32,196 nucleotides of DNA from Alcaligenaceae bacterium (GTDB taxonomy: Bacteria; Pseudomonadota; Gammaproteobacteria; Burkholderiales; Burkholderiaceae_B): the NCBI GenBank assembly GCA_030538235.1, contig JAUNUJ010000004.1, positions 225,835 through 258,030 of the forward strand, read 5' to 3'. How positions within the stretch are numbered: position 1 is the first letter of the stretch; each line of letters starts with the position of its first letter. Made by a program: the position numbers and the translations under genes. Below are positions 1 through 6,628 of this stretch, one piece after another. The notes under the pieces were generated by a model, which did not search any database, was not told where the DNA came from, and saw only the letters and a program-made list of their open reading frames with translations.

Positions 1-839
1 CTAATTCAATAGGCGAACTAGCTAATGCTGCAATCAATTCAAATCCCCTATCTAAACTCAAAGCACTCAATAAATCGCTTATGTCTGAATCTAACTTGTT
101 AGCAGCGGTAAGGGAGTCAATGGAAAATACGAATTTGATTCTAAAAAGTTTAGATCAGCCTGAATGGATAGAATCTATCAATAAAATAAATCATCTATCA
201 ATTAAAGTTTTTGATCAAAATGATGCTTATTCTCAACTTATTGAAAATATTGAATCATTGTCTAAACTATATAAATTTGAAGCATTTAACTCTATTGGTA
301 GCCTACGTAATTCACCTTTAAATCGTTTTTCTGAATTAGTTGAGTCAACATTTACACACAGTAAAGATATCTATAACATCCACAAATTAGTTGATGATAT
401 AAACACGGAAATTGCACAAACCGATGATTTTGAAAAGCTACCTGCAACTGTACAGAATAAAATATTCCATTTTTTAAATTGTGTATTTCTAACTATCTGT
501 CTTAACTTGTTTAGCAGTTTCTTATATGAGCAAATAATATCACTTGCTAAGGTATTACAACCATTGACACAATCATCTGAAATCAAAAGTTTTGCACGAA
601 ATGCTTCTGCTCACTATGACCGCGACCTCCTTAGCAGCTTCAGAGTTATCATTGGTAAAAACGTGAACTTAAGAGCATCTCCTTCTATGAGTTCTGACGT
701 TATTCTGCAATTAAATATTGGTACATTAGTTGAAGTCTTGGATAAGTCCGACAGGGCTTGGCTTCTTGTTGAGATATCAGATGGTGATGATATTATTCAA
801 GGTTGGGTTGCTAGACGATACACTACCTATTTCAAATAA
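1..839 (+). CDS. SH3b-domain protein, 5' end outside window
   Basis: The frame is open from base 3 through an ATG at 81 to the stop at 837-839. That ATG has no clear ribosome-binding site, so the gene probably starts upstream of the window and this is its C-terminal part. The last 65 residues or so form a bacterial SH3 (SH3b) domain: 'NLRASPS' followed by a hydrophobic strand, 'VEVL' and 'GWVARRY' near the end. SH3b domains usually bind peptidoglycan or other ligands. The rest is helical and polar, with a hydrophobic stretch around residues 133-160 (from the ATG) that could be a membrane segment. It is convergent with the TnsE-like gene, 57 bp away, and is AT-rich, so it is probably cargo of the transposon. 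I do not recognise the N-terminal region and assign no function. Confidence 0.75.
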   Translation, partial: NSIGELANAAINSNPLSKLKALNKSLMSESNLLAAVRESMENTNLILKSLDQPEWIESINKINHLSIKVFDQNDAYSQLIENIESLSKLYKFEAFNSIGSLRNSPLNRFSELVESTFTHSKDIYNIHKLVDDINTEIAQTDDFEKLPATVQNKIFHFLNCVFLTICLNLFSSFLYEQIISLAKVLQPLTQSSEIKSFARNASAHYDRDLLSSFRVIIGKNVNLRASPSMSSDVILQLNIGTLVEVLDKSDRAWLLVEISDGDDIIQGWVARRYTTYFK

Positions 840-896
840 AGCAAGATAAAAATTTCCACTGTTAGAAAACCCATATCTAATAAAATCAAACAAACA

Positions 897-2672
897 TCAT
901 AAGTCAACACCCATTTTTTTCAACGCATTACGAACTGCTGATTCGCAGGGTACTTTATCAGTGTTTGAAGCTGTATGTCGAAAACAAGCCGCTCTGACCT
1001 GACAACAAGGTATTAACTTCTTTAATACCCCCTTCACTGCTCTAGTTTCAATTAGAACTCTAGCTAACCAATGATCTAAACTGGCTTGGTTATTTAACTG
1101 AAATACCAAGCCCTGAAAAGCTTCTTCTGAATCTACGACGCTGCCCTGTTGATTTTTTCTATTTTGTGAGCGCCGCTGTATTTCAAGTATGTAAACTGGT
1201 TGGCCGTCAATTACTACTCTGACCACAAGCACTCCACGTAGCAACGAAGTATTAAGTTCTATATACGGCCAATTACGTGTTGTTTTGTCTTTTGGCGCAT
1301 CTTTAACTCCATACGGCTCAAAAGCAATAAGAGTTGGTTCGATTTCATGACTAAAGCCTGTTTCGGGTGAATACCATGTTACAGAGCTAATTCTGTGTGG
1401 ATAGTGATTTTTAAAAAATAAAGCGGCATTCCACATATCTCTGAGAATGCCGTAAGACTCCAGCGTAGGAGTATTTTTTTTGTGAATACCTAAACCCCCA
1501 ATTTCTTTTTCCGTTCCATAAGCATCACCGCCTGAAACAGTTCCAACAATATCACTTGTAGGAACTGAATTCACAGAGATAGCATCCGAACTTTTACTTG
1601 TATAGTGCTTAACAATAGGGTTATAAGAACCTAATACTTCAAAATCAGAGTCATTAATAATCAATGAAGCTACATCTCTATCAGGCGCTAAAAAAGACGT
1701 AGCCGGTGCTAAATCAGAAAAATCTGCTAATTTTTTTTGTCCAATGTCGATAGACTCATCTTCATTAACATCACCTTCTTCTTTAGAGGATCTTTCTTTA
1801 ATCAAATTTATTTTTGGACTTTCTGGATGACTTAAGCCAGTAATACGAAGCCCTAAAAAAGATCTTCCTTCGTCAAATTCAATACCCTGAACTCTTAGCT
1901 GAACACGTTTTTGATGCCAAGGACCTACACGTATAAAAGCCAAGGATTCAAGATGAGAAAACTGGATTTCGAGTTGAGGATAAATACTTTTAACAGCTTT
2001 GCGAGTATAAGGATCGTATTTTAGATGTGCCAAAGGTATAGCATCTGCATCAACTAATTTTTTACCTATGGCCACAGTCCATTCACCCGGCGTTTCTGTA
2101 ACGCTATAAGAAGCATAAAGACGTTCTCGTACTAAATTCTCCCACGGATATGTTCCGATACAACGCCTAAATTCCGCAGAAGTTCCATAACAACTAGTAA
2201 AAAACTCTAAGCATGGAATAACTAACTTACCTTCCTCTAGATTAAAACTGACTAACCAATTAACATCTCGTTCATATTTCAATGGATATATTTGCATAGG
2301 AAAAGGTCCATCTTTTTTTTGATGAAAATTTTCATACTTCCAATATTCCTTTTTGAAATCAAGCTCAAAAAGGCGTGTTTTAAAAACCAACTTGCCTACA
2401 CATACACCATTTTTCCATACTGTTCCAATGTTCAATTGACTCAAAAGAACCAACGAAACAGATTCAAAAACCATAGAGTTAGAAAATTCATTATTGCCTA
2501 TTAATTTGCGAAAACCCACCAATACTAAGGGCTGTGAATTATCACGATTATTTTTAGTTATATCGCAATACCACCAAACGACATATTTAGCATCATCAAG
2601 ACGTGAAAAATTGAGTTTTAAGTCACGACTAGCCTTTTGAATATTACTCTTAAGAATGATTGGTTTATTCAT
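897..2672 (-). CDS. TnsE-like transposon targeting protein
   Basis: A 591-residue protein whose layout fits TnsE of Tn7 (about 540 aa). TnsE is the accessory factor that steers Tn7 to replicating DNA, conjugal plasmids and the lagging strand through the sliding clamp. Shared-looking elements are an N-terminal beta-rich part with a 'VVWWY' strand (residues 31-35), an 'IPCLEFF' helix with Cys-rich continuation (152-171) resembling the IPxLELxRS stretch of TnsE, a strand block near 255-280, a long polar variable linker (about 295-415), and a C-terminal alpha/beta domain with 'VYILEIQRR' followed by helices (about 495-560). The ATG at 2672 lacks a good Shine-Dalgarno sequence. Transcription runs away from the comM junction into the element. 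Similarity was judged by eye and is remote; a generic transposon-borne hypothetical protein is the alternative. Confidence 0.55.
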   Translation of the reverse strand: MNKPIILKSNIQKASRDLKLNFSRLDDAKYVVWWYCDITKNNRDNSQPLVLVGFRKLIGNNEFSNSMVFESVSLVLLSQLNIGTVWKNGVCVGKLVFKTRLFELDFKKEYWKYENFHQKKDGPFPMQIYPLKYERDVNWLVSFNLEEGKLVIPCLEFFTSCYGTSAEFRRCIGTYPWENLVRERLYASYSVTETPGEWTVAIGKKLVDADAIPLAHLKYDPYTRKAVKSIYPQLEIQFSHLESLAFIRVGPWHQKRVQLRVQGIEFDEGRSFLGLRITGLSHPESPKINLIKERSSKEEGDVNEDESIDIGQKKLADFSDLAPATSFLAPDRDVASLIINDSDFEVLGSYNPIVKHYTSKSSDAISVNSVPTSDIVGTVSGGDAYGTEKEIGGLGIHKKNTPTLESYGILRDMWNAALFFKNHYPHRISSVTWYSPETGFSHEIEPTLIAFEPYGVKDAPKDKTTRNWPYIELNTSLLRGVLVVRVVIDGQPVYILEIQRRSQNRKNQQGSVVDSEEAFQGLVFQLNNQASLDHWLARVLIETRAVKGVLKKLIPCCQVRAACFRHTASNTDKVPCESAVRNALKKMGVDL

Positions 2673-2685
2673 AATTGAACTATTA

Positions 2686-2708
2686 GCATTTATTTCTATA
2701 AATTATAG
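2686..2708. repeat. Internal copy of the transposon end repeat, overlapping a palindrome
   Basis: GCATTTATTTCTATAA at 2686-2701 matches the two terminal repeats (GCATCTATTTCTATAA at 3518) with one mismatch and in the same orientation, but lies about 850 bp inside the tip and only 14 bp before the TnsE-like start codon. It overlaps a 13-bp near-perfect palindrome (CTATAA-A-TTATAG, 2696-2708). A TnsB-like protein could bind here and repress the gene, as TnsB is known to repress tnsABC at the Tn7 right end. It could also be a relic of a second end. Confidence 0.5.
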
Positions 2709-2778
2709 TTCAGTAAAATTAAAATTAGCAGTAATTGAAACTAAGAACTAATTGTTGGCTTCTACCATTTTAACAAAA

Positions 2779-3038
2779 CTACTCTTTATTAAGCTCTGCC
2801 ATTAGTTCTTCAACGCTATCAAAGCTTTTAAATTTACCACATTCAAACTCTAGCATTGCACGCTTAGTTCTATCATTAGGGATTTTCACACCTTTAACGG
2901 AATGACTTTAGTTTCCACTATTTGTTGAAAGAATAGCTGAATGGCTTGCTCTGGTGTAACTCCATGACTCTTGATAATAGTGAAAGCATCTTCTTTTAAC
3001 TGCTTATCTATATCAATAGTAAACTTAGTTGTACTCAT
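2779..3038 (-). pseudogene. RelB/DinJ-family antitoxin, frameshifted
   Basis: From an ATG at 3038 with a good GGAG ribosome-binding site, the frame encodes 50 residues of a RelB/DinJ antitoxin: 'FTIDIDKQLKEDA' (ribbon strand), then 'HGVTPEQAIQLFFQQIVE' (helices of the ribbon-helix-helix fold). It stops at 2886. The typical C-terminal tail, 'KIPNDRTKRAMLEFE' followed by 'FDSVEELMAEL', continues immediately in another frame and stops at 2779. A single-base loss near 2886-2895 would explain this. No RelE/YafQ-type toxin gene follows: only about 106 bp separate it from the TnsE-like gene. It looks like the decayed antitoxin of a lost toxin-antitoxin pair, though a short functional form or a sequencing error cannot be excluded. 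Confidence 0.7.
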
Positions 3039-3125
3039 TATTAGCTCCAACTCGAATTCATAAATTGACGATACACCCAAACATCCATTCTTTAGTAGCA
3101 CATTCATACGATTAGGAAATTGATC

Positions 3126-3192
3126 AACCACTATGATGTTTTTGTCCACCTTTGATCATTCCCATTTTCTACAAACTACACTGATGTTTTTG
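3126..3192. repeat. Pair of 19-bp imperfect direct repeats, 48 bp apart
   Basis: The copies are 3126-3144 and 3174-3192 and match at 16 of 19 positions; both contain TGATGTTTTTG. They overlap the left arm of the 13-bp inverted repeat at 3158. Repeated sites of this kind occur at the ends of some insertion sequences, such as the IS21 family, so this may be an IS remnant. That link is a guess. Confidence 0.35.
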
Positions 3193-3371
3193 CGTATGAA
3201 AACCATCTGCCCAATTTGCCACAAACATTATCATCTATCCAGAATGACTTATATCATCAAAAATAGAACTCGTGTTTTTCCTCGTGATAATAAGTGCTTC
3301 ACAGTACTTAAGTGTAATTGCGATAGCATGACGGTCATAAAAGACTCAACTGCGCCGCAGAAAATGGGAAT
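3158..3371. repeat. 13-bp perfect inverted repeats bounding a 214-bp segment
   Basis: ATTCCCATTTTCT at 3158-3170 is exactly complementary to 3359-3371. Just outside both arms there is a further TTTGA match, offset by two bases. The segment contains most of a small Cys-rich ORF (3184-3384). It could be a miniature mobile element or the two ends of a collapsed insertion sequence. No target duplication was obvious. Confidence 0.45.
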
Positions 3372-3384
3372 TCAAACACCTTAA
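3184..3384 (+). CDS. Small Cys-rich (zinc-ribbon-like) ORF, possible gene
   Basis: An ORF of 66 residues from the ATG at 3184, or 62 from the ATG at 3196. It has a CPIC pair near the N-terminus and a CNC pair about 35 residues later, a spacing compatible with a small zinc ribbon. A strong intrinsic terminator lies 33 bp after the stop codon on the same strand, which supports transcription. Against it, neither ATG has a recognisable ribosome-binding site, and the C-terminal codons run through the right arm of an inverted repeat. No family is recognised. It may be a transposon cargo gene, a fragment, or chance. Confidence 0.3.
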   Translation: MFLRMKTICPICHKHYHLSRMTYIIKNRTRVFPRDNKCFTVLKCNCDSMTVIKDSTAPQKMGIQTP

Positions 3385-3416
3385 CAGTCTTGTCTAGTTA
3401 TACATTATTAATCTTG

Positions 3417-3444
3417 AAAAAGCTAATCTATAGGTTAGCTTTTT
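3417..3444. terminator. Strong bidirectional intrinsic terminator
   Basis: AAAAAGCTAA (3417-3426) pairs perfectly with TTAGCTTTTT (3435-3444) around an 8-nt loop, giving a T-run on both strands. It separates the transposon interior from the tip and the truncated comM gene. Confidence 0.65.
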
Positions 3445-3517
3445 ATTTAACTGCAATTGGAGAAATAAATTTTTATAGAAAATTGAATGTTAAAAATATT
3501 TATTCATTGAGGTTTTG

Positions 3518-3558
3518 CATCTATTTCTATAATTTTGTATTTATTTCTATAATTTACA
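3518..3558. repeat. Transposon terminal repeats (TnsB-like binding sites) and tip
   Basis: Two tandem copies with a 20-bp period: GCATCTATTTCTATAATTTT at 3518-3537 and GTATTTATTTCTATAATTTA at 3538-3557, ending in ACA at 3556-3558. A degenerate third copy may start near 3501 (TATTCATTGAGGTTTT), and an inverted partial copy lies at 3472-3484. Tightly packed tandem sites resemble the right end of Tn7 rather than its left end. The neighbouring comM bases GCCAC (3559-3563) are the expected 5-bp target duplication, but only one side is visible. Confidence 0.65.
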
Positions 3559-4464
3559 GCCACCACCCAAGAGCGCCGGATCAGAAATCGAATGATGCGG
3601 CGCTCTGAATGGGGGCCTAAAGCCCGCATCAACAATGCCACTGCCCGTCACACTCTGAATCGCCAATAACTCCAAACGCTCTAAGTTTGTCAGATCAGGC
3701 AAAATCGTCGGCAAGCGTTGAGCTAACATAGTCTTACCCACACCCGAGGGACCACTTAACAATAAGCTGTGGCCTCCACTCGCTGCTAACTCTAACAAAT
3801 GACAAGCTTGCTCTTGGCCCCGCACATCCGACATGCATAGCTCAGCCTCAGAACCCTGCTCTCGCAGAGAGGCAGCATCACCACCAAACACGTCGCCATA
3901 GGTAGCGGGAGAGCTTGGCTTAATACTGCGTTTAACCTCTAGATGCTCAACCACTTCTTTAAGGCTATTTGCCCCAATCACTGTGAGTCCGTCAACTAAG
4001 GCGGCCATCTCCGCATCTGCTCTTGGCATCACTAAAATCGCCCGAGGATCACTTTTATATATGGATAAGGCCAGAATTAACGGTGCCTGTATTGAAACTA
4101 GCGCGCCGGTCAAAGACAATTCACCGACAAAATACATATGCGGCACCTGTTGCTGATGCTGTTTTGAGGACAGATGCACTTGCCCGGTGGCCATCAGGAT
4201 GCCTAAGGCAATAGGCAAATCAAAGCGGCCGGACTCTTTAGGTAAATCAGCAGGTGATAAATTGACCGTAATACGACCAATCGGAAACTCATAACCCGAA
4301 CTGAGAATGGCAGTGCGAACACGATCGCGACTTTCCTTGACCCCGGTACTCGCTAGACCGACCAGTAAAAAATTGGGCAGACCCGCACCAATATGGACTT
4401 CTGTGCGCACCAGGGCGGACGACATACCCACCAGGGCACAGCTATTTAAAACAGCAAGAGCCAC
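3547..4464 (-). pseudogene. comM/yifB, truncated by the transposon
   Basis: This is the N-terminal 302 residues of ComM (YifB), a Mg-chelatase-like AAA+ helicase of about 500 residues that promotes branch migration during natural transformation. Visible are the N-terminal Lon-S5-like domain (start to about residue 180) and the Walker A motif 'GPSGVGKTMLAQ' (about 240-251). The reading frame then reaches 'APHHSISDPALLGGG' and enters the transposon, which adds C-K-L and a stop. The Walker B motif and the whole C-terminal half are missing, so an ATPase cannot be made from this fragment. The start is a GTG at 4464 with AAGGAG six bases upstream; an overlapping ATG is out of frame. ubiK lies about 100 bp upstream of it on the same strand, a common pairing. 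Confidence 0.88.
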
Positions 4465-4566
4465 ATCTTCTCCTTACAATGTATTAATTACTAGTTTGCA
4501 AGAAGAAATGGGCTCTAACACTGTTCAGGACATTTTTGTCCCACTACAAAATTTGAGAGGACGTGA

Positions 4567-4797
4567 TTAGTCTTTGTTTTTCTCAGCGATTAAGGCTTCG
4601 AGAGCAGTCACACGCTCGCGTAATTTATCAACCATCGCAACTTGCATATCAAATTCTTCGCGAGTCACTAGATCGAGTTTAGAAAAACCCTGCGACATAA
4701 AGGCTTTGACATTTTTCTCAATATCAGCGGCCGGGCTCTGGGCAATTAAATCCTGGATACCCTTTTGGAATTCTTCAAAAAATGATTGTGCTTTCAT
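4567..4797 (-). CDS. ubiK: Accessory factor UbiK (YqiC/BMFP family)
   Basis: A 76-residue protein of the BMFP (YqiC) family, matching the usual 75-100 residues. UbiK helps the aerobic ubiquinone biosynthesis complex together with UbiJ; members also associate with membranes. The N-terminal amphipathic helix 'FFEEFQKGIQDLI' (about 6-18), a central segment ending in 'TREEFDMQVAMVDKLRERV', and a C-terminal heptad coiled coil to 'IAEK' are characteristic. The start has AAGGA seven bases upstream. It lies upstream of comM in the same direction, so comM may once have been co-transcribed with it. Confidence 0.85.
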   Translation of the reverse strand: MKAQSFFEEFQKGIQDLIAQSPAADIEKNVKAFMSQGFSKLDLVTREEFDMQVAMVDKLRERVTALEALIAEKNKD

Positions 4798-4850
4798 AAT
4801 AAATCCTTGTCTATAAAACCTTGAATAGCTCTATTTTAAATGAAATGAAA

Positions 4851-4882
4851 AGTCCCGATGCAGCTAATTGCCACTCGGGACT
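4851..4882 (-). terminator. Intrinsic terminator after the lipoprotein gene
   Basis: AGTCCCGA (4851-4858) pairs with TCGGGACT (4875-4882). Read on the minus strand the stem is followed by TTTTC. It ends the transcript of the lipoprotein gene before ubiK. Confidence 0.6.
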
Positions 4883-4912
4883 GATTTCCTATCGATAAGG
4901 AATGCTATTTAA

Positions 4913-6061
4913 TTACTGTGGCTGAACCGATCCGGCCTGTGAATCACTGCTATTTGGAAGCGCCGGCGCAGTCTCTTCAATACTAGGTTGTAACGCCTCA
5001 GTGACTTGATCAATGGCCTCTTCTACTGCCTCACGAACCTGAACACCGGCTGCTTTGACGTCTTCTAAAGCTTGCTCGGCTGCGCTCTTTTCGGTTGCTG
5101 CAGGCGTTGTGGCTTCTGTTGTCGTGTTCGTTTCATCAATAATCTGACCTACTAAATCCGGATTACTAGGGGTGCCGGTATCAGCACTAGGTGCAGCTTC
5201 AGGCGTTGTAGTTGTGGTCGTGGTTGTGGTGCTTGGCGCAGGCACAGCACTGCTTTCCTCGCCACCGGTTGTTTCCGCTGCAGTTTCCTTAGTAGTATTT
5301 GGTGCAGGTGAGGTATCCGCTTCAACCGCGGTACCTTGCGTAAAGGTCGGCGCCGCTTCAGCTAATTCCTCTTTGACCGTCTCTTCAGTGACCGGGCTTG
5401 CAGGAACAGGCTCAGTAGCAGCAGGAGCGGTTGGCGTAGGCTCAGTAGCAGCACCTTCACGCGTAGCGGTGCCGGTATCAGTTGGCGTGGTAGCTGGCGC
5501 GGTTACTGTTGGCTCAATAGGCGCTTTAGGATCTACCGTGGCATCAACACCAGTTTCACCACTAAAGGTCTGTCTAACACTTTCTACCGCTTCGTTAGCC
5601 TTGTCCTTGGCATCTTCAGTGGCCTTTTTTGTGCTCTCAACCGCACTTTCAGTGAGTTCCTTAAGCTTATCACCGGCTTCAGCGGCAGATTCACGAGCAC
5701 TTTCCATCAGCTCTTGAGCACTTTTCTTCGCTGCATCCAAGGCCTCGGCAGTGGATTCCTTAGCAGCATCAATGGCCTCACTGATTTGCTCAGACACTTC
5801 AGACTTAGCAGGCTCTGGCTCAGGCACAGGCTCAATAACAATTGGTGCAGTGGTTGCCTCTGACTCACTGACAGGATCAGGTAGGGTATATTTCTCGTCA
5901 GTTGCCGACACTGGATCAGGAGTCGTTGGCGGAGTGACGGTTGTCGGTGCTTCAGTGACAGGCGCTTTGCTTGGAGCCGGTGTTTCCTCAGCTTTATCAC
6001 AAGCTGCTAATGTAAAGGCTGACAGAATCGCAGCCAATAACGTAAACTTTTTTGCCTTCAT
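4913..6061 (-). CDS. Thr/Pro/Ala-rich lipoprotein with amphipathic helical repeats
   Basis: The start chosen is the ATG at 6061, with AGGGGA seven bases upstream; an in-frame ATG 12 codons earlier has no ribosome-binding site. The 382-residue product has a lipoprotein signal peptide with lipobox 'TLAAC' (Cys about residue 21). The residue after the Cys is Asp, which in enterobacteria keeps lipoproteins in the inner membrane. Residues about 90-165 are Ala/Glu/Lys-rich with repeating 'AKESTAEALDAAKKSAQEL'-type units, probably one long amphipathic helix like LEA or apolipoprotein repeats. The remainder is a Thr/Pro/Ala-rich disordered chain with an eight-Thr run, then a second helical segment near 335-370. 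No enzyme domain is visible. It may be an envelope spacer or stress protein; the function is unknown. Confidence 0.8.
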   Translation of the reverse strand: MKAKKFTLLAAILSAFTLAACDKAEETPAPSKAPVTEAPTTVTPPTTPDPVSATDEKYTLPDPVSESEATTAPIVIEPVPEPEPAKSEVSEQISEAIDAAKESTAEALDAAKKSAQELMESARESAAEAGDKLKELTESAVESTKKATEDAKDKANEAVESVRQTFSGETGVDATVDPKAPIEPTVTAPATTPTDTGTATREGAATEPTPTAPAATEPVPASPVTEETVKEELAEAAPTFTQGTAVEADTSPAPNTTKETAAETTGGEESSAVPAPSTTTTTTTTTPEAAPSADTGTPSNPDLVGQIIDETNTTTEATTPAATEKSAAEQALEDVKAAGVQVREAVEEAIDQVTEALQPSIEETAPALPNSSDSQAGSVQPQ

Positions 6062-6111
6062 GACGTTTCCCCTTGGTAGAGTAAATTGGTATTGCATAAA
6101 TACTTCGTATC

Positions 6112-6140
6112 ATTTTAAGTTCGGAACCTTATAAGCTCAA
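6112..6140 (-). promoter_or_regulatory. Sigma-70-like promoter for the lipoprotein gene
   Basis: On the minus strand, TTGAGC (6140-6135) and TAAAAT (6117-6112) are separated by 17 bp. They lie about 50 bp before the lipoprotein start codon. Confidence 0.45.
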
Positions 6141-6628
6141 ACTAGTCTTTCCTTTTATAATTATTGTTAATATTTCTTTACTTTTACTATGTCAATCAAC
6201 TACAAATAAGCATGGGCTCTAAGCTGATAAGAGATTCTTTTTTCATCGTTGATATTGAGATAATCAAGTATCACCCAATGTTAATTAACAAAGTATTAAA
6301 TGCAGCTGTTAATCTTAAGTTTTAAATTATTTCGTTGTTAATACACCATTGAACTGTGGCACGCAATTGATTTCACAATGAATTATTGATATATATCAGT
6401 CAGCTTAGCTTAAAAATGCTAATATATACAATGTTTAATTTATCGCACTATTTTAGTCGGGTATTAGGCGCAATACTTTTCCTAATCACAACGCTAATTA
6501 CAGTAGAACCGTAGCAAAAGCACTAAAATAGATAATTGATAGTTATTGATAGTCGAGCTTTAAGAACAATCTACAGACAGGCTTAACAAATTACTAAATT
6601 TACGGTTCTCAATAAAGGTAACACTTTG
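6141..6628. other. AT-rich intergenic region, about 490 bp
   Basis: This gap lies between the divergent lipoprotein and flavoprotein genes. It is AT-rich, has no tRNA, recognisable repeat array or strong terminator, and holds only a weak 32-codon ORF at 6416. Promoters for the gene at 6629 must lie here, but no clear -35/-10 pair stood out. Confidence 0.5.
6416..6514 (+). CDS. Possible 32-residue single-span membrane peptide
   Basis: An ATG-started ORF of 32 residues, with a second in-frame ATG at 6431. Residues about 16-29 ('VLGAILFLITTLIT') form a plausible transmembrane helix. No ribosome-binding site is evident, and chance is the simplest explanation in such AT-rich sequence. Confidence 0.15.
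   Translation: MLIYTMFNLSHYFSRVLGAILFLITTLITVEP

Larger units (their letters stand above)
1..3558. mobile_element. One end of a Tn7-like transposon inserted in comM
   Basis: The comM reading frame is intact up to a Gly-Gly-Gly codon run and then enters AT-rich sequence beginning TGTAAATTATAG at 3558, read leftward. TGT...ACA tips are typical of Tn7-family elements. Two tandem 20-bp repeats sit at the tip (3518-3557), as TnsB-binding sites do at Tn7 ends. A TnsE-like gene lies 0.9 kb inside. The interior is visibly richer in A+T than the flanking housekeeping genes, which suggests transfer. The comM gene is a known target of Tn7-related elements, for example the AbaR/Tn6022 islands of Acinetobacter. 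The core transposase genes (tnsA, tnsB, tnsC, tnsD/tniQ), the other end and the target duplication are outside the window, so the assignment is an inference from one end and one accessory gene. Confidence 0.7.

Noticed and set aside
2886-3149. An 87-residue reading of the antitoxin from the upstream ATG at 3149
   Set aside because: The added 37 residues do not resemble an antitoxin, and the internal ATG at 3038 has a good GGAG site.
3390-3608. A 72-codon plus-strand ORF crossing the transposon tip into comM
   Set aside because: It spans the terminator, the terminal repeats and the insertion junction, so it is an accidental frame.
5200-5260. Short repeats in the lipoprotein gene as a possible CRISPR or tandem array
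   Set aside because: They are simple codon repeats for a Thr run and Pro/Ala stretches, without spaced identical units.
5172-5717. A 181-codon plus-strand ORF rich in Val, Ser, Ala and Gly
   Set aside because: It is the antisense of the Thr/Pro/Ala-rich lipoprotein gene, whose low-complexity codons keep the opposite strand open. It has no credible start signal or domain.
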